Assembly (NCBI GenBank): GCA_036186865.1 | Contig: AP025043.1 | Location: 37,388,539-37,452,538 of the forward strand | Source of the DNA: Eustoma russellianum | Lineage: Eukaryota > Streptophyta > Magnoliopsida > Gentianales > Gentianaceae | Reading direction: 5' to 3' | Length of the DNA stretch: 64,000 nucleotides | In this document: positions 10,346-21,503 of the stretch, in pieces | How the letters are laid out: every line of letters begins with the position of its first letter | How positions within the stretch are numbered: the stretch's first letter is position 1 | The notes under the pieces: model-generated | Told to the model about the DNA's origin: nothing | Database searches by the model: none | What the model saw: only the letters and a program-made list of their open reading frames with translations | Translations under genes and position numbers: made by a program

Positions 10346-10886
10346 TGTTGAAGTTGAAGAAGAAACGCAGCAGTAGCAACATTGTGCATTTGGTCGAACA
10401 CTTGTCTCAATTCATCAAACAGGTGCGATTGAAGAGAATGGAGAGAAGAAACAAGACGCAAGTGAGTGCTAGAGGATGTAATGAACACGCAACATCAAGA
10501 AAGAAGGATATGATTGGTTGGAGGCCACGTGACTAGGGTGAAAAACGGAGGAAGCAGTTGCATCAGTTTGTAACTGCTACAACAGTCGAAGGAGGGAGAT
10601 GCAATCGAGCGCCAAGTTGTTTAAACGGATGAAATGACGGAAATAGCTTTTTGTTAATACGTCGGGTGAAATAGTAATCAGGGGCATTCTTGTAACTTTG
10701 CGTGTTTCTTCCTTGTTAAATACCACAATTCTGCAGAAGATCAACAATAATGAGAATTGGCATTTTGGTTGATTTCTTCCCATTCTTTCTGTATCTTCCT
10801 TGTTTGATTTTTGCCTTCATTCTTAATTCAAGTTTATGTTCAATTATTTCTTGATAAATTCTTGGTAAATTAATCAAAAATTGACA
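10346..10886 (+). repeat. Copia B 5' LTR
   Basis: It runs from TGTTGAAGTTG to AAAATTGACA and is nearly identical to 15506-16045, with roughly 20 to 25 visible differences. The primer-site-like TGATATCAGAGAC follows at 10887. Confidence 0.93.
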
Positions 10887-10899
10887 TGATATCAGAGAC
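10887..10899 (+). other. Copia B primer binding site
   Basis: TGATATCAGAGAC directly follows the 5' LTR. It is a slightly decayed match to the initiator-Met tRNA site TGGTATCAGAGC. Confidence 0.75.
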
Positions 10900-10944
10900 A
10901 TAATCCTTCAATGATAAGAGTTACTCAATTCATAATTCCTCTGA

Positions 10945-12570
10945 ATGGCTTCATCTTCGGTTACATTTGGTACCATGGATCCGTATGAGGATCTGCTGTA
11001 CATTCATTCTTCTGATAGTCCCTCACTTGTTCTTACACAAAACCTTCTCACATCACAGAATTACCATGGTTGGAGCAGAGTCATGAGACATGAATTAGAG
11101 GCGAAGAACAAAAATGGATTCGTTGGCGGTACAGTAATCAAACCTCCTGATAGTGACCGTAAGTATGCTTCATGAATCAAGGCCAACAATATGGTGGCCT
11201 CTTGTATCACAAATTCTGTAAGTTCGTCTATTGCTCAAAGCATTATATGGATTGATAGTGCTACAGAGATATGAAAGGATCTCAAACTTAGATATTGTAA
11301 TGCTGATACGTTTAGGATGTCAGATTTACAGGAAGAATTTTATATGATTAAACAAGGAAATCTGGCTGTAACTGAATACTATATGAAATTAAAGTTAGTT
11401 TGGGAAGAATTAACTGTGTTGAAGGTCGTTCCATCATGTATGTGTAGGAGGTGTACTTATAATCTAACTACTCAGATTTCGAAGTTTGTAGAAGATGACT
11501 TTGTTATTAAGTTCTTAAAAGGACTATCAGATGAATTTGAACCTGTTAAGTCGCAAGTCTTGCTCATTAGTCCCTTGCCTGATATCAATACTGCATTTGC
11601 AATGGCGGTGAAATTTGAAAGAAAGGTCTTGTACTCGAATAATCAATTTGTTTTTTTGAACAATCCCTCTGTGATTCCCAACATGGGTAGTGAGAATGGT
11701 GTATTTGCTGGACAAGCCTCTGGCCAGTTTGGACCACCAACATCTAAGTATGGATTTAAGTCACAAAAGAATTATAAAAGATCTGGACAAGGAAATGTGA
11801 AGCGACCTATATGCAACTACTGTGGTATGCAGGGTCATATAGAGCAAAGATGCTATAAGAAACATGGTTATCCCCCTAGTTATAAGCCTAAAGCACAAGT
11901 GAATTATGTAAGTCATGATGAAAATTCACAATATAATTGTTGCCCCCAGCAAGATGAAACAGATGATGGTGATCAAGCAGTGCAGCATCCAATTGAACAC
12001 CATCATATTCCCAATGCATTCACCCAGGAGCAGTATATGCAACTTATGATGATGATGAGAGAATTCCAGATGAAGGAATGCAAGGGAAGAACATGCTCAG
12101 ATGATAAGAATGAGAGCCAGCATGCTGTCATGTCAGCCCAGCAACTAGCTGTTTTTGGTAAGAAAGCAGGTAATATGTCATCTAGAAACTTAGACTTATG
12201 GATTTTGGATTCAGGCACTGATCACATATGCTGTTCTTTGAGTCCCTTTGATTCCCATTGTGTCACTGATTCTTTGATAGTTAAATTGCCCAACAATCAG
12301 TCTGTTAAAGTTACACATATGGGAACTGTTGTTATCAGTCCTAGCTTGACAATTGACAAGGTCCTCTATATTCTATCCTTCTGCTTTAACTTGCTTTCTC
12401 TCAGCAAGTTGACTAAACAAAATCACATTCATGCCTTGTTTCATTCTGATTACTTTATACTTTATGAACAGATGAATATGAAGATGATTGGTTTAGCTAA
12501 AGTGAGTCACGGACTATACAAACTCCATGGCTCACTGAGGCACCCTGGATCAGAAACCAAACAAATTTAA
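10945..12570 (+). pseudogene. Copia B gag and protease
   Basis: Gag starts MASSSVTFGTMDPYED; a TGA at 11176 and another stop near 11275 break it before the long open block 11317-12570. Visible parts are NYHGWSRVM in the capsid, a Cys cluster CMCRRC, the knuckle CNYCGMQGHIEQRC (CX2CX4HX4C) and protease motif LDSGTDH near 12210, where the usual GAT has lost Ala. The tail KLTKQNHIHALF leads into the pre-integrase domain. The protein would build the particle and cleave the polyprotein, but the stops prevent it. Confidence 0.88.
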
Positions 12571-12595
12571 CATTTCTCTTTTCAAGCAAATGCAC

Positions 12596-13488
12596 AGCCT
12601 CAAGACTCACTTTGGCATTCAAGACTTGGACACCCATCTTTGCCAAGACTGAAAGAGATCTGCAAGTTAGATCCATTAGTTGTGATTTCTAATGATTCTA
12701 TTCCTTGTTGTATATGTCCTCTGCTAAACAAAAGAGGAAGTCATTTCTTGTTTCTATTTTATCTGCTAAGTCTCCATTCTCTTTGATTCATGTTGATATA
12801 TGGGGCCCATATAAACATCTCACTTTGTACCAACAATGTTATTTTCTTACTATTGTGGATGATCATAGCAGATATACATTGATATACTTGTTGGAAAATA
12901 AATCTGAAGTCAGAAGTGTCCTGCAAAGTTTCTACTCTTTTGTTTCTGTGCATTTTGATAAGAAGATAAAGATCATTCGATCTGACAATGATTTAGAGTT
13001 TCAAATGAATTCCTTCTATGCTGAAAAAGCATAATCCACCAAACTAGTTGTGTCCATACACCACAGCAGAATGGGTTAGTGGAAGCAAGCATCAACACAT
13101 ACTAAACGTGGCCAGATCCCTTATGTTTCAGAGTCATGTGCCCATCAAAATGTGGGGATTCTTCATCCAACATTCTGTATATATGATAAATTTGACTCCC
13201 TTTCCAATCCTTGACAACAAAACACCTTATCAAATGCTCCATTATAAAATTCCTTCATGCCAGCATCTGAAAGTCTTTGGATGTTTGGCATTCTCTGTCA
13301 TTACTCAGCCCAACCTAAATAAATTTGAGCCTAGATCCAGAAAATGTGTCTTTCTTGGGCTATCAAATACAACGAAAGGTTACATCCTTCAAGAGCTGTT
13401 TACAAATAACATCATTATATCTAGAGATGTTGATTTCCATGAGCACATTTTTCCTTACTCACCTGTCCTACCAGTGATAATTACTTGA
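12596..13488 (+). pseudogene. Copia B integrase
   Basis: The pre-integrase text DSLWHSRLGHPSLPRLKEIC (12600-12660) is in one frame, and the catalytic core IHVDIWGPYKH, TIVDDHSRYT, IRSDNDLEF is in the next (12705-13034). The third acidic region QNGLVEAS near 13070 is followed by a frame change to ILNVARSLMF. VFGCLAF and CVFLGLSNTTKGY close the domain. At least three frame breaks disable it. Confidence 0.87.
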
Positions 13489-14690
13489 GCCAACCTGAAA
13501 ACCTCACTGTCCCTGCAGCAAATTTACCTACTGAGACTGATCCTTGCCCAAACACTGTAAACATCTCTCCTCCAACATCATCTGGTGATCCAACAAATAT
13601 CAATGCATTCCCCGTTAATGACACTGCTAGTCCCATTCAAACATCTTCACCCATTACAACCTCAACCTCACCCATTACATCCTCATCTCACCAGTACCAT
13701 AGTTCTTACTCTTCTCCAGCCATCCACATTCCCATCTCTTACCTAGACATTTGTCTACCTAACTTGCCAAATACCAGACCTTCCAGAATCAGGAATCCTC
13801 CATCATACCTTCAAGAATACTACTGCAATCAATCTCAAATGGCCTCATCCTCTCATCATCGTAATTATGCATCCACTCCTCACACACTTAAAAAAACCTT
13901 TTCCCTGAAATCACTAGCACCTAAATACAAAACATATGTCTTAGCTACTAGTATGCACATAGAGCCTACTAATTATTTAGAAGCATCTAATTCTGCAACT
14001 TGGCAGGTAGCTATGCAAACGAAATTGGCAGCCCTTGAAGCCAATGGCACTTGGAGATTGGTGCCTCTGCCCAAAGGTAAGAAACCCATTGATTGTAAAT
14101 GGGTTTACAAGATCAAATATCAGACAAACGGGACTGTGGAGAGGTATAAAGCCAGATCAGTGGCAAAGGGCTACAACCAACAATATGGAATTGACTATCA
14201 AGAAAATTTCTCTCCCGTGGCTAAAATGACTACTATCAGATTTGTTTTAGCCATGGCAACAAGTAAAGGATGGCATTTACAGCAACTAGATGTTAACAAC
14301 ACGTTCCTCCATGGTGACTTGCATGAAGAAATATATATGATCCCACCTACTGGTTTAGTTGTGCCTACGCCTGGCATGGTTTGCAAACTTGAGAAGTCTC
14401 TCTATGGCCTCAAACAAGCCAGTAGAGAGTGGAACGCAAAACTGATTGCATGCTTGCTGTCTCTTGGCTTTACCCAGTCAAAGAATGACTACACACTGTT
14501 TCTCAAGCAATCATCTGATTATTTTCTCCTGGCTTTGGCATATGTCGATGACATTATATTGGTTTCCCCATCATTAACATCTATACAGTTTCTCAAATCT
14601 CAGCTTCATACCACTTTTAAGATCAAGGATCTTGGTGACCTTAGAACTTCTTGGGGACAGAAGTAGCTAGGTCACAGGGGGGCTCATATT
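13485..14690 (+). pseudogene. Copia B reverse transcriptase
   Basis: A 393-codon frame holds a Ser/Thr/Pro-rich linker, then WRLVPLPKGKKPIDCKWVYK, the RARSVAKGY region, LDVNNTFLHGDLHEEIYM, KSLYGLKQASREWN and the catalytic ALAYVDDIILV. It breaks at LGDLRTSWG, where a small deletion shifts the frame and a TAG at 14664 stops it. It would copy the element RNA into DNA. Confidence 0.9.
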
Positions 14691-14763
14691 GAACCAGAGG
14701 AAGTATGCATTAGAGCTATTGGAATAGACTGGATTTTTAGGATCCAAACCCACCAAAACCCCC

Positions 14764-15505
14764 ATGGAGACAAATTTGAAGCTTACTCATGATGACTCAA
14801 CCCCACTAAGTGAAAACTCCACTTACAGAAGCCTAGTAGGAAAGCTAATATACTTAACCATCACAAGACCTAACATTGCTTTTTCAGTTCAACAGCTTAG
14901 TCAATTCTTTGATTGTCCAACGAAACAACATCTTAAAGCTGCCCATAGGTTACTGAGATACATAAAAGGGACAATTGGTCAAGGACTCTTCTATCCTTCT
15001 AACACTTAGCTAGAACTGAAAGCGTTTGTGGACTCTGACTGGGCGGGATGTACTGAGACAAGGAGAAGTATGACGGGATTCTGCTTTTTCTTGGGAAAGG
15101 CCTTGATATCATGGAAGGCCAAGAAGCAAACAACTGTATCAAAGTCATCGGCAGAGGCTGAATACAGAGCTCTAGCGTCATTGATGTGTGAAATGCAATG
15201 GTTATTATATCTATCTCAAGATCTTCAGCCTAAGAAACAAACACCAGTCAGAGTGTTTTGTGATTGCAAAAGTGCCATACATATTGCTGAGAATCCGGTC
15301 TTTCATGAAAGAACAAAGCACATAGAGATAGATTGCCATATAGTGAGAGAAAAGGTGCAAGATGGAACGATTAAGCTTATGCCAGTCAGAACTGATTTGC
15401 AGTTGGCGGACATATTCACAAAAGCATTGGATTTCAAGAGAATGAATGATCTTCTGGACACATTTGGGGTATACAACATCTATGGCAAGCACAAATTGAG
15501 GGCGG
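14764..15505 (+). pseudogene. Copia B RT thumb and RNase H
   Basis: It is open as 14764-15009 (YRSLVGKLIYLTITRPNIAF), has a TAG at 15007, then runs open from 15028: DSDWAGCTETRRSMTGFC, WKAKKQTTVSKSSAEAEYRAL and ERTKHIEIDCHIVREK. It ends near YNIYGKHKL and the frame runs on into the 3' LTR without a stop, as it also does in copia D. Confidence 0.9.
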
Positions 15506-16045
15506 TGTCGAAGTTGAAGAAGAAACGCAGCAGTATCAACATTGTGCATTTGGTCGAACACTTGCCTCAATTCATCAAACAGGTGCGATTCAAGAGAATG
15601 GAGAGAAGAAACAAGACGGAAGTGAGTGCTAGAGGATGTAAGGAACACGCAACATCAAGAAAGAAGGATATGATTGGTTGGAGGCCACGTGGCTAGGGTG
15701 AAAAACGGAGGAAGTAGTTGCAGCAGTTTGTAACTGCTGCAACAGTCGAAGGAGGGAGATGCAATCGGACGCCAAGTGGTTTAAACGGATGAAATGACAA
15801 AAATAGCCTTTTGTTAATACGTCGGGTGAAATAGTAATGAGGGGCATTCTTGTAACTATGCGTGTTTCTTCCTTGTTAAATACCGCAATTCTACAGAAGA
15901 TCAGGAATAATGAGAATTGGCATTTTGGTTGATTTATTCCCATTCTTTCTATATCTTCTTTGTTTGATTTTTCCCTTCATTCTCAATTCAAGTTCATGTT
16001 CAATTAGTTCTTGATAATTTTTGGTGAATTAATCAAAAATTGACA
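15506..16045 (+). repeat. Copia B 3' LTR
   Basis: It starts TGTCGAAGTTG after the purine-rich AAATTGAGGGCGG and ends AAAATTGACA. The right target duplication CAGCA lies at 16046-16050. Confidence 0.93.
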
Positions 16046-16050
16046 CAGCA

Positions 16051-16089
16051 GGTCAACAATCGCCAACTCAGTTGCTGGGTCGTTACTTT
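16051..16089 (-). pseudogene. Captured P-loop NTPase-like gene, exon B (5' part)
   Basis: After acceptor TTTTTTAG the minus strand reads ESNDPATELAIVDLL (the first Glu is completed from exon A), then meets the copia B target duplication. The 5' intron (16168-16090) is short, with GTAATC donor and TTTTAG acceptor. Because exon A, intron and exon B are all retained, the fragment was captured as genomic DNA, not as cDNA. Confidence 0.62.
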
Positions 16090-16168
16090 CTAAAAAACAA
16101 GGAGACAAAATTAAGTTAAGTTGCTTTCTTATTACATGTATTTGACACTACGATTTCTAAGAGATTAC

Positions 16169-16294
16169 CAGGGATGTCAAAGATTTGATTCTTTGGAGAA
16201 ATGCCCAGTAGCTCTCCCAAACAGACCCTTATACTGACACGATCAGTAAGCGTAAGTAAATCAACATGGGTAGCAGCGATAACAGGCTTGTAAT
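16169..16294 (-). pseudogene. Captured P-loop NTPase-like gene, exon A
   Basis: Acceptor GTCACAG precedes 16294 and donor GTAATC follows 16169; the 126 bp are fully open. The reading is DYKPVIAATHVDLLTLTD, then LGELLGISPKNQIFDIP, and the split codon joins exon B exactly. ATHVD resembles a G4-type (N/T)KxD guanine-specificity loop after a beta strand, so a GTPase-like P-loop protein is my best guess; the Walker A end is not present. It is out of frame with the upstream GRF exon if spliced directly. Confidence 0.58.
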
Positions 16295-16557
16295 CTGTGA
16301 CAAAGTCAAGCAACCAGCAGAAAAGGATCAAACAGACGGAAACAAAAACGCATCAATTCTTAGATCAAAATAATGTAGAAGTCAAAGGAAAAGAAAAGAG
16401 CAACCAAAATGACGCTATTCATCAATAGTTGCCTTGAAGACACATCACGTCAAAACAAAAGTAGCTAGTAGGCTATCTAGTCAGATTGCAAGGATCATTG
16501 CAGGGATGGTAAACAATTGAGAACTCACAAATATTGGCAAGAAGATTTTAAACTTAC
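16295..16557 (-). other. Pack-MULE intron after the GRF exon
   Basis: Donor AAG/GTAAGT lies at 16557 and acceptor GTCACAG before 16294. The sequence is AT-rich, T-rich on the minus strand towards the acceptor, and non-coding. It forms the boundary between the GRF part and the captured P-loop part. Confidence 0.5.
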
Positions 16558-16582
16558 CTTCGTCAATGGACATGTTAGGAAC
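16558..16582 (-). pseudogene. GRF zinc-finger exon, 3' end beyond copia C
   Basis: This short piece reads FLTCPLTK up to the GTAAGT donor and completes the GRRF..C part of the GRF motif started at 24184. Copia C and its GGAAC duplication split the exon here. Confidence 0.72.
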
Positions 16583-17182
16583 TGTTGGAGGAATTGAAAT
16601 GAATTGGAAAGATTTGGGCAAATGGGTTTGTCAAAAGTTGACAACCACCATATTTTGAGCTTAATTATGCTTAGTGTTCGTTAATAAAAAACAGAAACTA
16701 ATAATTTCTAAATTATTTACGTGACAAGTAGATGACTTTAGGCTTTTGAATCACTCGATTCCGATACCGGATGAATGAGAAATTAATGTTGAAAGTTAGA
16801 GTAAAATTGGAAGGAAATTGGAAAAGTGGTGATGTGGCCTCGAGGAGTGACCACATCACCCCTTAAGTGGAATACCACATTGGCTATTTGAGATTAAAAG
16901 GTCACCATATATAGTTCCAGTTGGAGCCTTCTTAAATGTGCCCTTGAGCATGAAAAGTTTTTGACCGGAGGGAAGAAGCAGCTCAGGCAAGGTTCACCAC
17001 ACACACACGCGCCGCCGTCGCCCGCCCCTCCGTCCGGCCGGCCGGCTCGGTTTGGCTCGTGGGTCGTGGGTCGTGGGTCGTGCATATTCTTATCTTTTTT
17101 GGAGAAATTTTCTTTTACATTTTTCCAGAAAAATAAATCAACTGATCCAACGATTGAAATATTTCCGATCATAACCGTTGCA

Positions 17183-17344
17183 AGATCTAACGGGTATAGA
17201 TCGTAGTCTACACGGATTATGATCTAACGACTGAGATCGTATCTGGCAGTGGTTTCTTCATCTAGATCTAACGGTTGTGGATCGTAGTCTAGACAGATTA
17301 TGATCTAACGGCTGAGATTGTATCTGGCAGCAGTTTCTTCATCC
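17183..17344 (+). repeat. 81-bp direct repeat in copia C U3
   Basis: Two units (17183-17263 and 17264-17344) each start AGATCTAACGG and contain GATCGTAGTCTA, TTATGATCTAACG and GTTTCTTCATC. The same pair occurs in the 3' LTR near 23430-23590. Such repeats upstream of a retrotransposon TATA box often act as enhancers; that role is inference. Confidence 0.82.
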
Positions 17345-17457
17345 GACAGTCTACGTTTAAAACTGCTGCGATTTACGATCTAACTGCTGTGGGTGAAAAC
17401 CGTCTGATCCGACGACTGCGGTTTAATCTGGAGATTAACTGCATAATCCTTCCCGCC

Positions 17458-17464
17458 TATAAAA
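17458..17464 (+). promoter_or_regulatory. Copia C 5' LTR TATA box
   Basis: TATAAAA in the context CCCGCCTATAAAACGGCTCC, downstream of the U3 repeats. It is conserved in the 3' LTR at 23701-23707. It would set the start of element RNA some 30 bp further on. Confidence 0.7.
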
Positions 17465-17787
17465 CGGCTCCTTCTCCAGACTTTCTTCCAAGCACCTCTG
17501 CGCCTTCTCTGTTTCTTCTTCTTCCATTTTCGATTTTTCGCATAGTGTCGCTGCACTGTTTTTACGTTTCCAGTTCATCGAGAAATTAGAGCATCCCACA
17601 GGTTCGCCGAGTTCTTTACATTTAGCCGTTGTATCCTGAGAGACGTTTGCTGTTTCTGGTTGGACACTTCATACCAAAGCAAAACTTCTTAAGGACAGAG
17701 TCCTTAGACTCGCCTCGGTTCTACTTACAATTCGTCAATTTACACAAACGCACACAGTACACTGCAACTGATTACAGTTTTCTAACA

Positions 17788-17937
17788 GGAACCTACGCCC
17801 AAAATTTGATTTGGTCCCTGATGTTGTCTCTCCCATTTGCATACCACAATAGCAGCAGCCTTCCACATCCAATTCAACCCTCCTCCGGCGATTACTAACC
17901 GAGGATGAGGAAGACATCTTAAAGCACAATATAGAGA
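17788..17937 (-). repeat. Copy of Pack-MULE GRF exon and flank inside the copia C LTR
   Basis: It is a near copy (about six differences by eye) of 24055-24204, beginning with the element's own target site GGAAC and ending at AATATAGAGA. On the minus strand it carries GRF text MSSSSSVSNRRRRVELDVEG then CYCGMQMGETT. The right junction to LTR sequence shares GAGA. This is DNA from the 3' flank of copia C placed in its 5' LTR. Confidence 0.88.
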
Positions 17938-18291
17938 AATCAGAGCATCCCACAGGTTTGCTGGGTTCTTTACGTTGATGTGCCGCTTCGTATGAACTGT
18001 TAGCCGTTGTATCCTGGGAGATATTTGTTGTTTCTTGTTGTGCACTTTGTACCGGAGCAAATCGTCTTAAGGACAGAGTCCTTAGACTCGTCTTGGTTCT
18101 GCTTACAATTCGTCAATTTACACAAACGCACACAGTACACTGCAACTGATTACAATTTTCTAACATTCTTAAGATGATCTCGTTTTATATACTGTAATCT
18201 GTTTCGTTTTCTATTTGCGTCCCACAGCTTCTATTGGTACGAAACGAATCGGTTTCGTGTTCTGTTTCTGTATTGTCCCACAGAATCTGAA

Positions 18292-18963
18292 ATGGATAAC
18301 AAAAGTTCGAACTCCTTCAATGGCATGCACCTTGGTCCATCCTAGGAAGTGAACACTGCTTTTCTAGTTGCACCCGCTGCCATTCCTGCTCCTGTTCCGG
18401 CTGTTGGACAGGCTGAGAGGCCGGAGAAGTTTGGAGGCAGTTTCTTCAAACGTTGGCAGCAGAAGATGCTGTTCTTTTTAACCACTCTGGGGCTGGCAAA
18501 AATGATGGCCGAGGATCCTCCAGTGGTGATACCAGTCGAGGATCAGAACGTGAATATGCAGAATAGCTTGATTGCTGAAGCATGGAAATATAATGATTAT
18601 GTCTCTTTGAGTCATATTTTAAGTTGTCTTGATAATTCTCTGTATGGACTGTATAGTACCTTTAAGACTGCAAAATCTTTATGGCAGGCTTTAGACAAAA
18701 AATACAGGACAGAGGATGCTGGTGCGAAGAAATTTATCATTTGTAAATTTCTTGATTTTAAGATGACTAATTCCAAAACTTTTGTTTCTCAGATTGAGGA
18801 ACTTCAGATGTTAGTGGCTGAAATGGAAGAAGAGGGTATGTCCCTTAGTGAATCTTTCCTTTTCGCTGCTGTGATTGAGAAGCTACCTCTTTCGTGGAGG
18901 GAATTCAGGAGCTATCTCAAATATACGCGAAAGGAGATGTCCTTGGAAGATCTGATTGTTTGA
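18292..18963 (+). pseudogene. Copia C gag (capsid)
   Basis: It starts MDNKSSNSFNGMHLGPS at 18292, hits TAG at 18343, then is open through EKFGGSFFKRWQQKMLFFL, LWQALDKKYRTED and LPLSWREFRSYLKY to a TGA at 18961. The FKRWQ and W.ALDKKY text is typical of copia gag with a UBN2-like capsid. Copia F at 62729 has a closely similar gag. The product would form virus-like particles. Confidence 0.88.
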
Positions 18964-19590
18964 TTGTGTATCGAAGAAGACAACCGCAGATCTAAGAAAA
19001 AGTTTGCTCAATATTCTGGTAAAGCAAAGGCTCATGTCGTAGAGGCGACGAAGAAAAAGAAAGGCAAGTTGGGAGTGAACAACAAAGGCAAAGAGATCGC
19101 CAAAAAGTTCATAGGAAAATGCTACAACTGTGGCATTCAGGGGCACCGGAGCAGTGACTGTCGCAAGCTGAAGAAGAGGCAAGAGAAAGCGAAGGCGAAT
19201 CTGGTTAGTGCAATTGAAGATCTGGATCTTTGTGCTGTTGTGAGTGAATGCAATATTGTGGGAAATACGTGCGCATGGTGGCTGGACACGGGCGGTACAA
19301 GACATGTTTGTGCAAGCAAGGCAATGTTCATAGAATACAAGCCCGTTGATGGTGTACAGCTTTACATGGGAAATGATGCTTCATCGAAGGTTGAAGGTGA
19401 AGGAAATGTTGTTCTGAAGTTGACTTCTGAAAATTGTCTGACTCTGCAGAATGTTCTGCATATTCCTAATATTAGGAAGAATTTGCTCTCTGGTGCATTA
19501 ATGGTGATGCATGGTTTTAGACTCGTGTTGGAGTCTAAAAATTTATCATTACTAAGAATGGGTTGTACTTTGGAAAGGGGTACTTGGTAG
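18964..19590 (+). pseudogene. Copia C zinc knuckle and protease
   Basis: The frame is continuous with gag apart from the TGA. It holds a Lys-rich stretch, the knuckle CYNCGIQGHRSSDC (CX2CX4HX4C) near 19120, and the protease site WWLDTGGTRHVCAS near 19280 where the common DTGATRHV has Gly for Ala. VLHIPNIRKNLLSGALM marks the protease end. A frame change follows. Confidence 0.88.
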
Positions 19591-20430
19591 GCATGATGTT
19601 TAAATTAAATGTTATGACCAGTGTACCTAGGAAGGAAAACGTTGTGCCCATAGAGGCTAATGAAAACGCATCTACTTCTGCTTACATGCTTGAGTCTTCT
19701 TGTTTATGGCATTTACGTTTGGGACACGTTAATTACAAATCAATTCAAAGAATGATTAATCTTGATTTGTTGCCTAAACTGAATTTGACTAAGGAAAAAT
19801 GTTAAGTTTGTATTGAAGCGAAAATGACTAAGGCTCCTTTTCCTTCGATTGGAAGAAATACTGAAGTATTAGGTTTAATTCATACAAATGTATGTGATTT
19901 AAAGTTTGTGCAAACATGAGGTGGTAAAAAGTACTTTTAACTTTTATTGACGATTGCACTAGATACTGTTATGTTTATTTGCTAAGTAGCAAAGATGAGG
20001 CCGTTAATGCTTTTAAGGATTATAAGAATGAAGTTGAAAATCAACTTAGGAAATGAATTAAGATAATTCATAGTGATAGAGGTGGTGAATGTGATGCACC
20101 GTTTAATGAATTCTGTTCAGAACATGGCATTATTCATCAAACGACTGCGCCATACTCACCTCAATCTAATGGTATTGCTGAACGCAAGAATCGAACTCTT
20201 AAAGAGATGATGAATGATATGTTGATAAGTTTGGGTTTACCTCAGAACTTGTGGAGGGAAGCAATTCTCTCCGCCAATGTTATTCTAAATAGAATTCCAT
20301 CTAAAAAGATTGATAAAACCCCTTATGAACTTTGGAAATGTTATAAGCCTAGTTTCAAATACTTAAAAATATGGGGTGTATGGCTAAGGTACCAGTACCT
20401 AAACCAAGACAAGTTAGAATAGGGCCCAAA
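19563..20430 (+). pseudogene. Copia C integrase
   Basis: The pre-integrase domain SCLWHLRLGHVNYKSIQRM (19690-19760) is followed by several stops. IHSDRGGECDAPF and TAPYSPQSNGIAERKNRTL (20060-20200) hold the second catalytic Asp and Glu region. It then opens as MNDMLISLGLPQNLWREAIL to 20422. The core is split across frames. Confidence 0.86.
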
Positions 20431-21497
20431 ACAATTGATTGTATATTCATAGGATATGCAACAAACAGTAGTGCATATCGATTCTTGGTGCACAAGTCTG
20501 ACATCCCTGACATACATGAAAATGTTGTCATGGAGTCAAGATATGTAGTATTTTTTGAAGACATCTTTCCAAAGAAAGATAGAAATGATGAAGAACCCAG
20601 CACTAATAAGCGAGCTCGGGACACAACGGCTCAAGAAATCGACGAACCCTGTCAAGGCAAGCGAGCCAGAAGACCCACTTCTTTTGGACCACATTTTCTA
20701 ACCTTTATGGTAGAGAATGAGCCAAGGACCTTTTCAGAGGTATTGTCAACACCAGAAGCTTCATTCTGGAAAGAGGCAATAAATAGTGAGATAGAATCTA
20801 TTATCCAAAATCACACTTGGGAGATGGTCAATCTTCCACCAGGAAGTAAACCACTCGGATGCAAGTGGATTTTCAAGAAGAAGTTTAAAGAAGATAGATC
20901 TATCGACAAATACAAAGCGCGGTTGGTAGCCAAAGGTTATAGACAAAAAGAAGGGTTTGATTTCTTTGACACTTACTCACCAGTGACAAGGATTACATCA
21001 ATCAGAGTGCTAGTCGCGATTGCAGCAGTCTATAACTTAGAAATCCATGAGATGGATGTTAAGACGGCTTTTTTGAACGGTGATTTGGAGGAGGAGATAT
21101 ACTGGAACAACCAGAAGGGTTTGTTGTGCCAAGACAAGAGAAGAAAGTTTGTAGACTTGTTAAGTCTTTGTACGGACTTAAACAAGCACCAAAACAATGG
21201 CATTTGAAGTTTGATCAGGTAATGATGTCAAACGGCTTCAGGATCAACGAGTGTGACAAGTGTGGTTACATCAAAAACACACTTAATGCCTATGTAATAG
21301 TATGTCTCTATGTAGATGACATGTTAATCATGTGCAGTGCTCGTGACATCATCTTGAATACCAAGAAGATGTTAACACAAAATTTTGACATGAAGGATAT
21401 AGGGGTTGCCAATGTTATTCTAGAAATTAAGATTTCTAGGGTAACTGAAGGATTGATCATGTCACAAAATCATTATATTGAGTCCGTTCTCAAATGA
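20371..21497 (+). pseudogene. Copia C reverse transcriptase
   Basis: A 278-codon frame reads IDCIFIGYATNSSAYRFLV, EAINSEIESI, LGCKWIFKKKFKEDRSIDKY, RLVAKGYRQKEGFDF and MDVKTAFLNGDLEEEIY. It shifts near 21130 into KSLYGLKQAPKQWH and the catalytic CLYVDDMLIMCS. A stop at 21495 separates it from RNase H. It is less decayed than integrase, with mainly a single frameshift. Confidence 0.9.
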
Positions 21498-21503
21498 TTC
21501 AAT

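Larger units (their letters stand above)
10346..16045 (+). mobile_element. Copia B: full-length, inactivated Ty1/copia retrotransposon
   Basis: LTRs at 10346-10886 and 15506-16045 (541 and 540 bp) are flanked by CAGCA. The internal order gag, protease, integrase, RT, RNase H is Ty1/copia. Stops and frameshifts interrupt gag, integrase and RT. The gag and pol are clearly related to copia D (shared SDLQEEFY, EELTVLK and PLPDIN blocks). It landed in a coding exon of the captured P-loop fragment within the Pack-MULE. Confidence 0.93.
16583..18165 (+). repeat. Copia C 5' LTR, chimeric
   Basis: 16583-17787 matches the whole 3' LTR except for a roughly 30-bp gap near 17620. It is followed by 150 bp of Pack-MULE DNA (17788-17937), then by a second copy of the LTR tail (17934-18165) that lacks the gap. 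The internal domain starts TTCTTAAGATG at 18166. The 3' LTR has no such insertion, so this rearrangement is specific to the 5' side. Confidence 0.88.

Noticed and set aside
16961..17206. Frame with Pro/Arg-rich start in the copia C 5' LTR
   Set aside because: Lies in LTR U3, is not conserved in the 3' LTR copy, and no LTR-encoded protein is expected.
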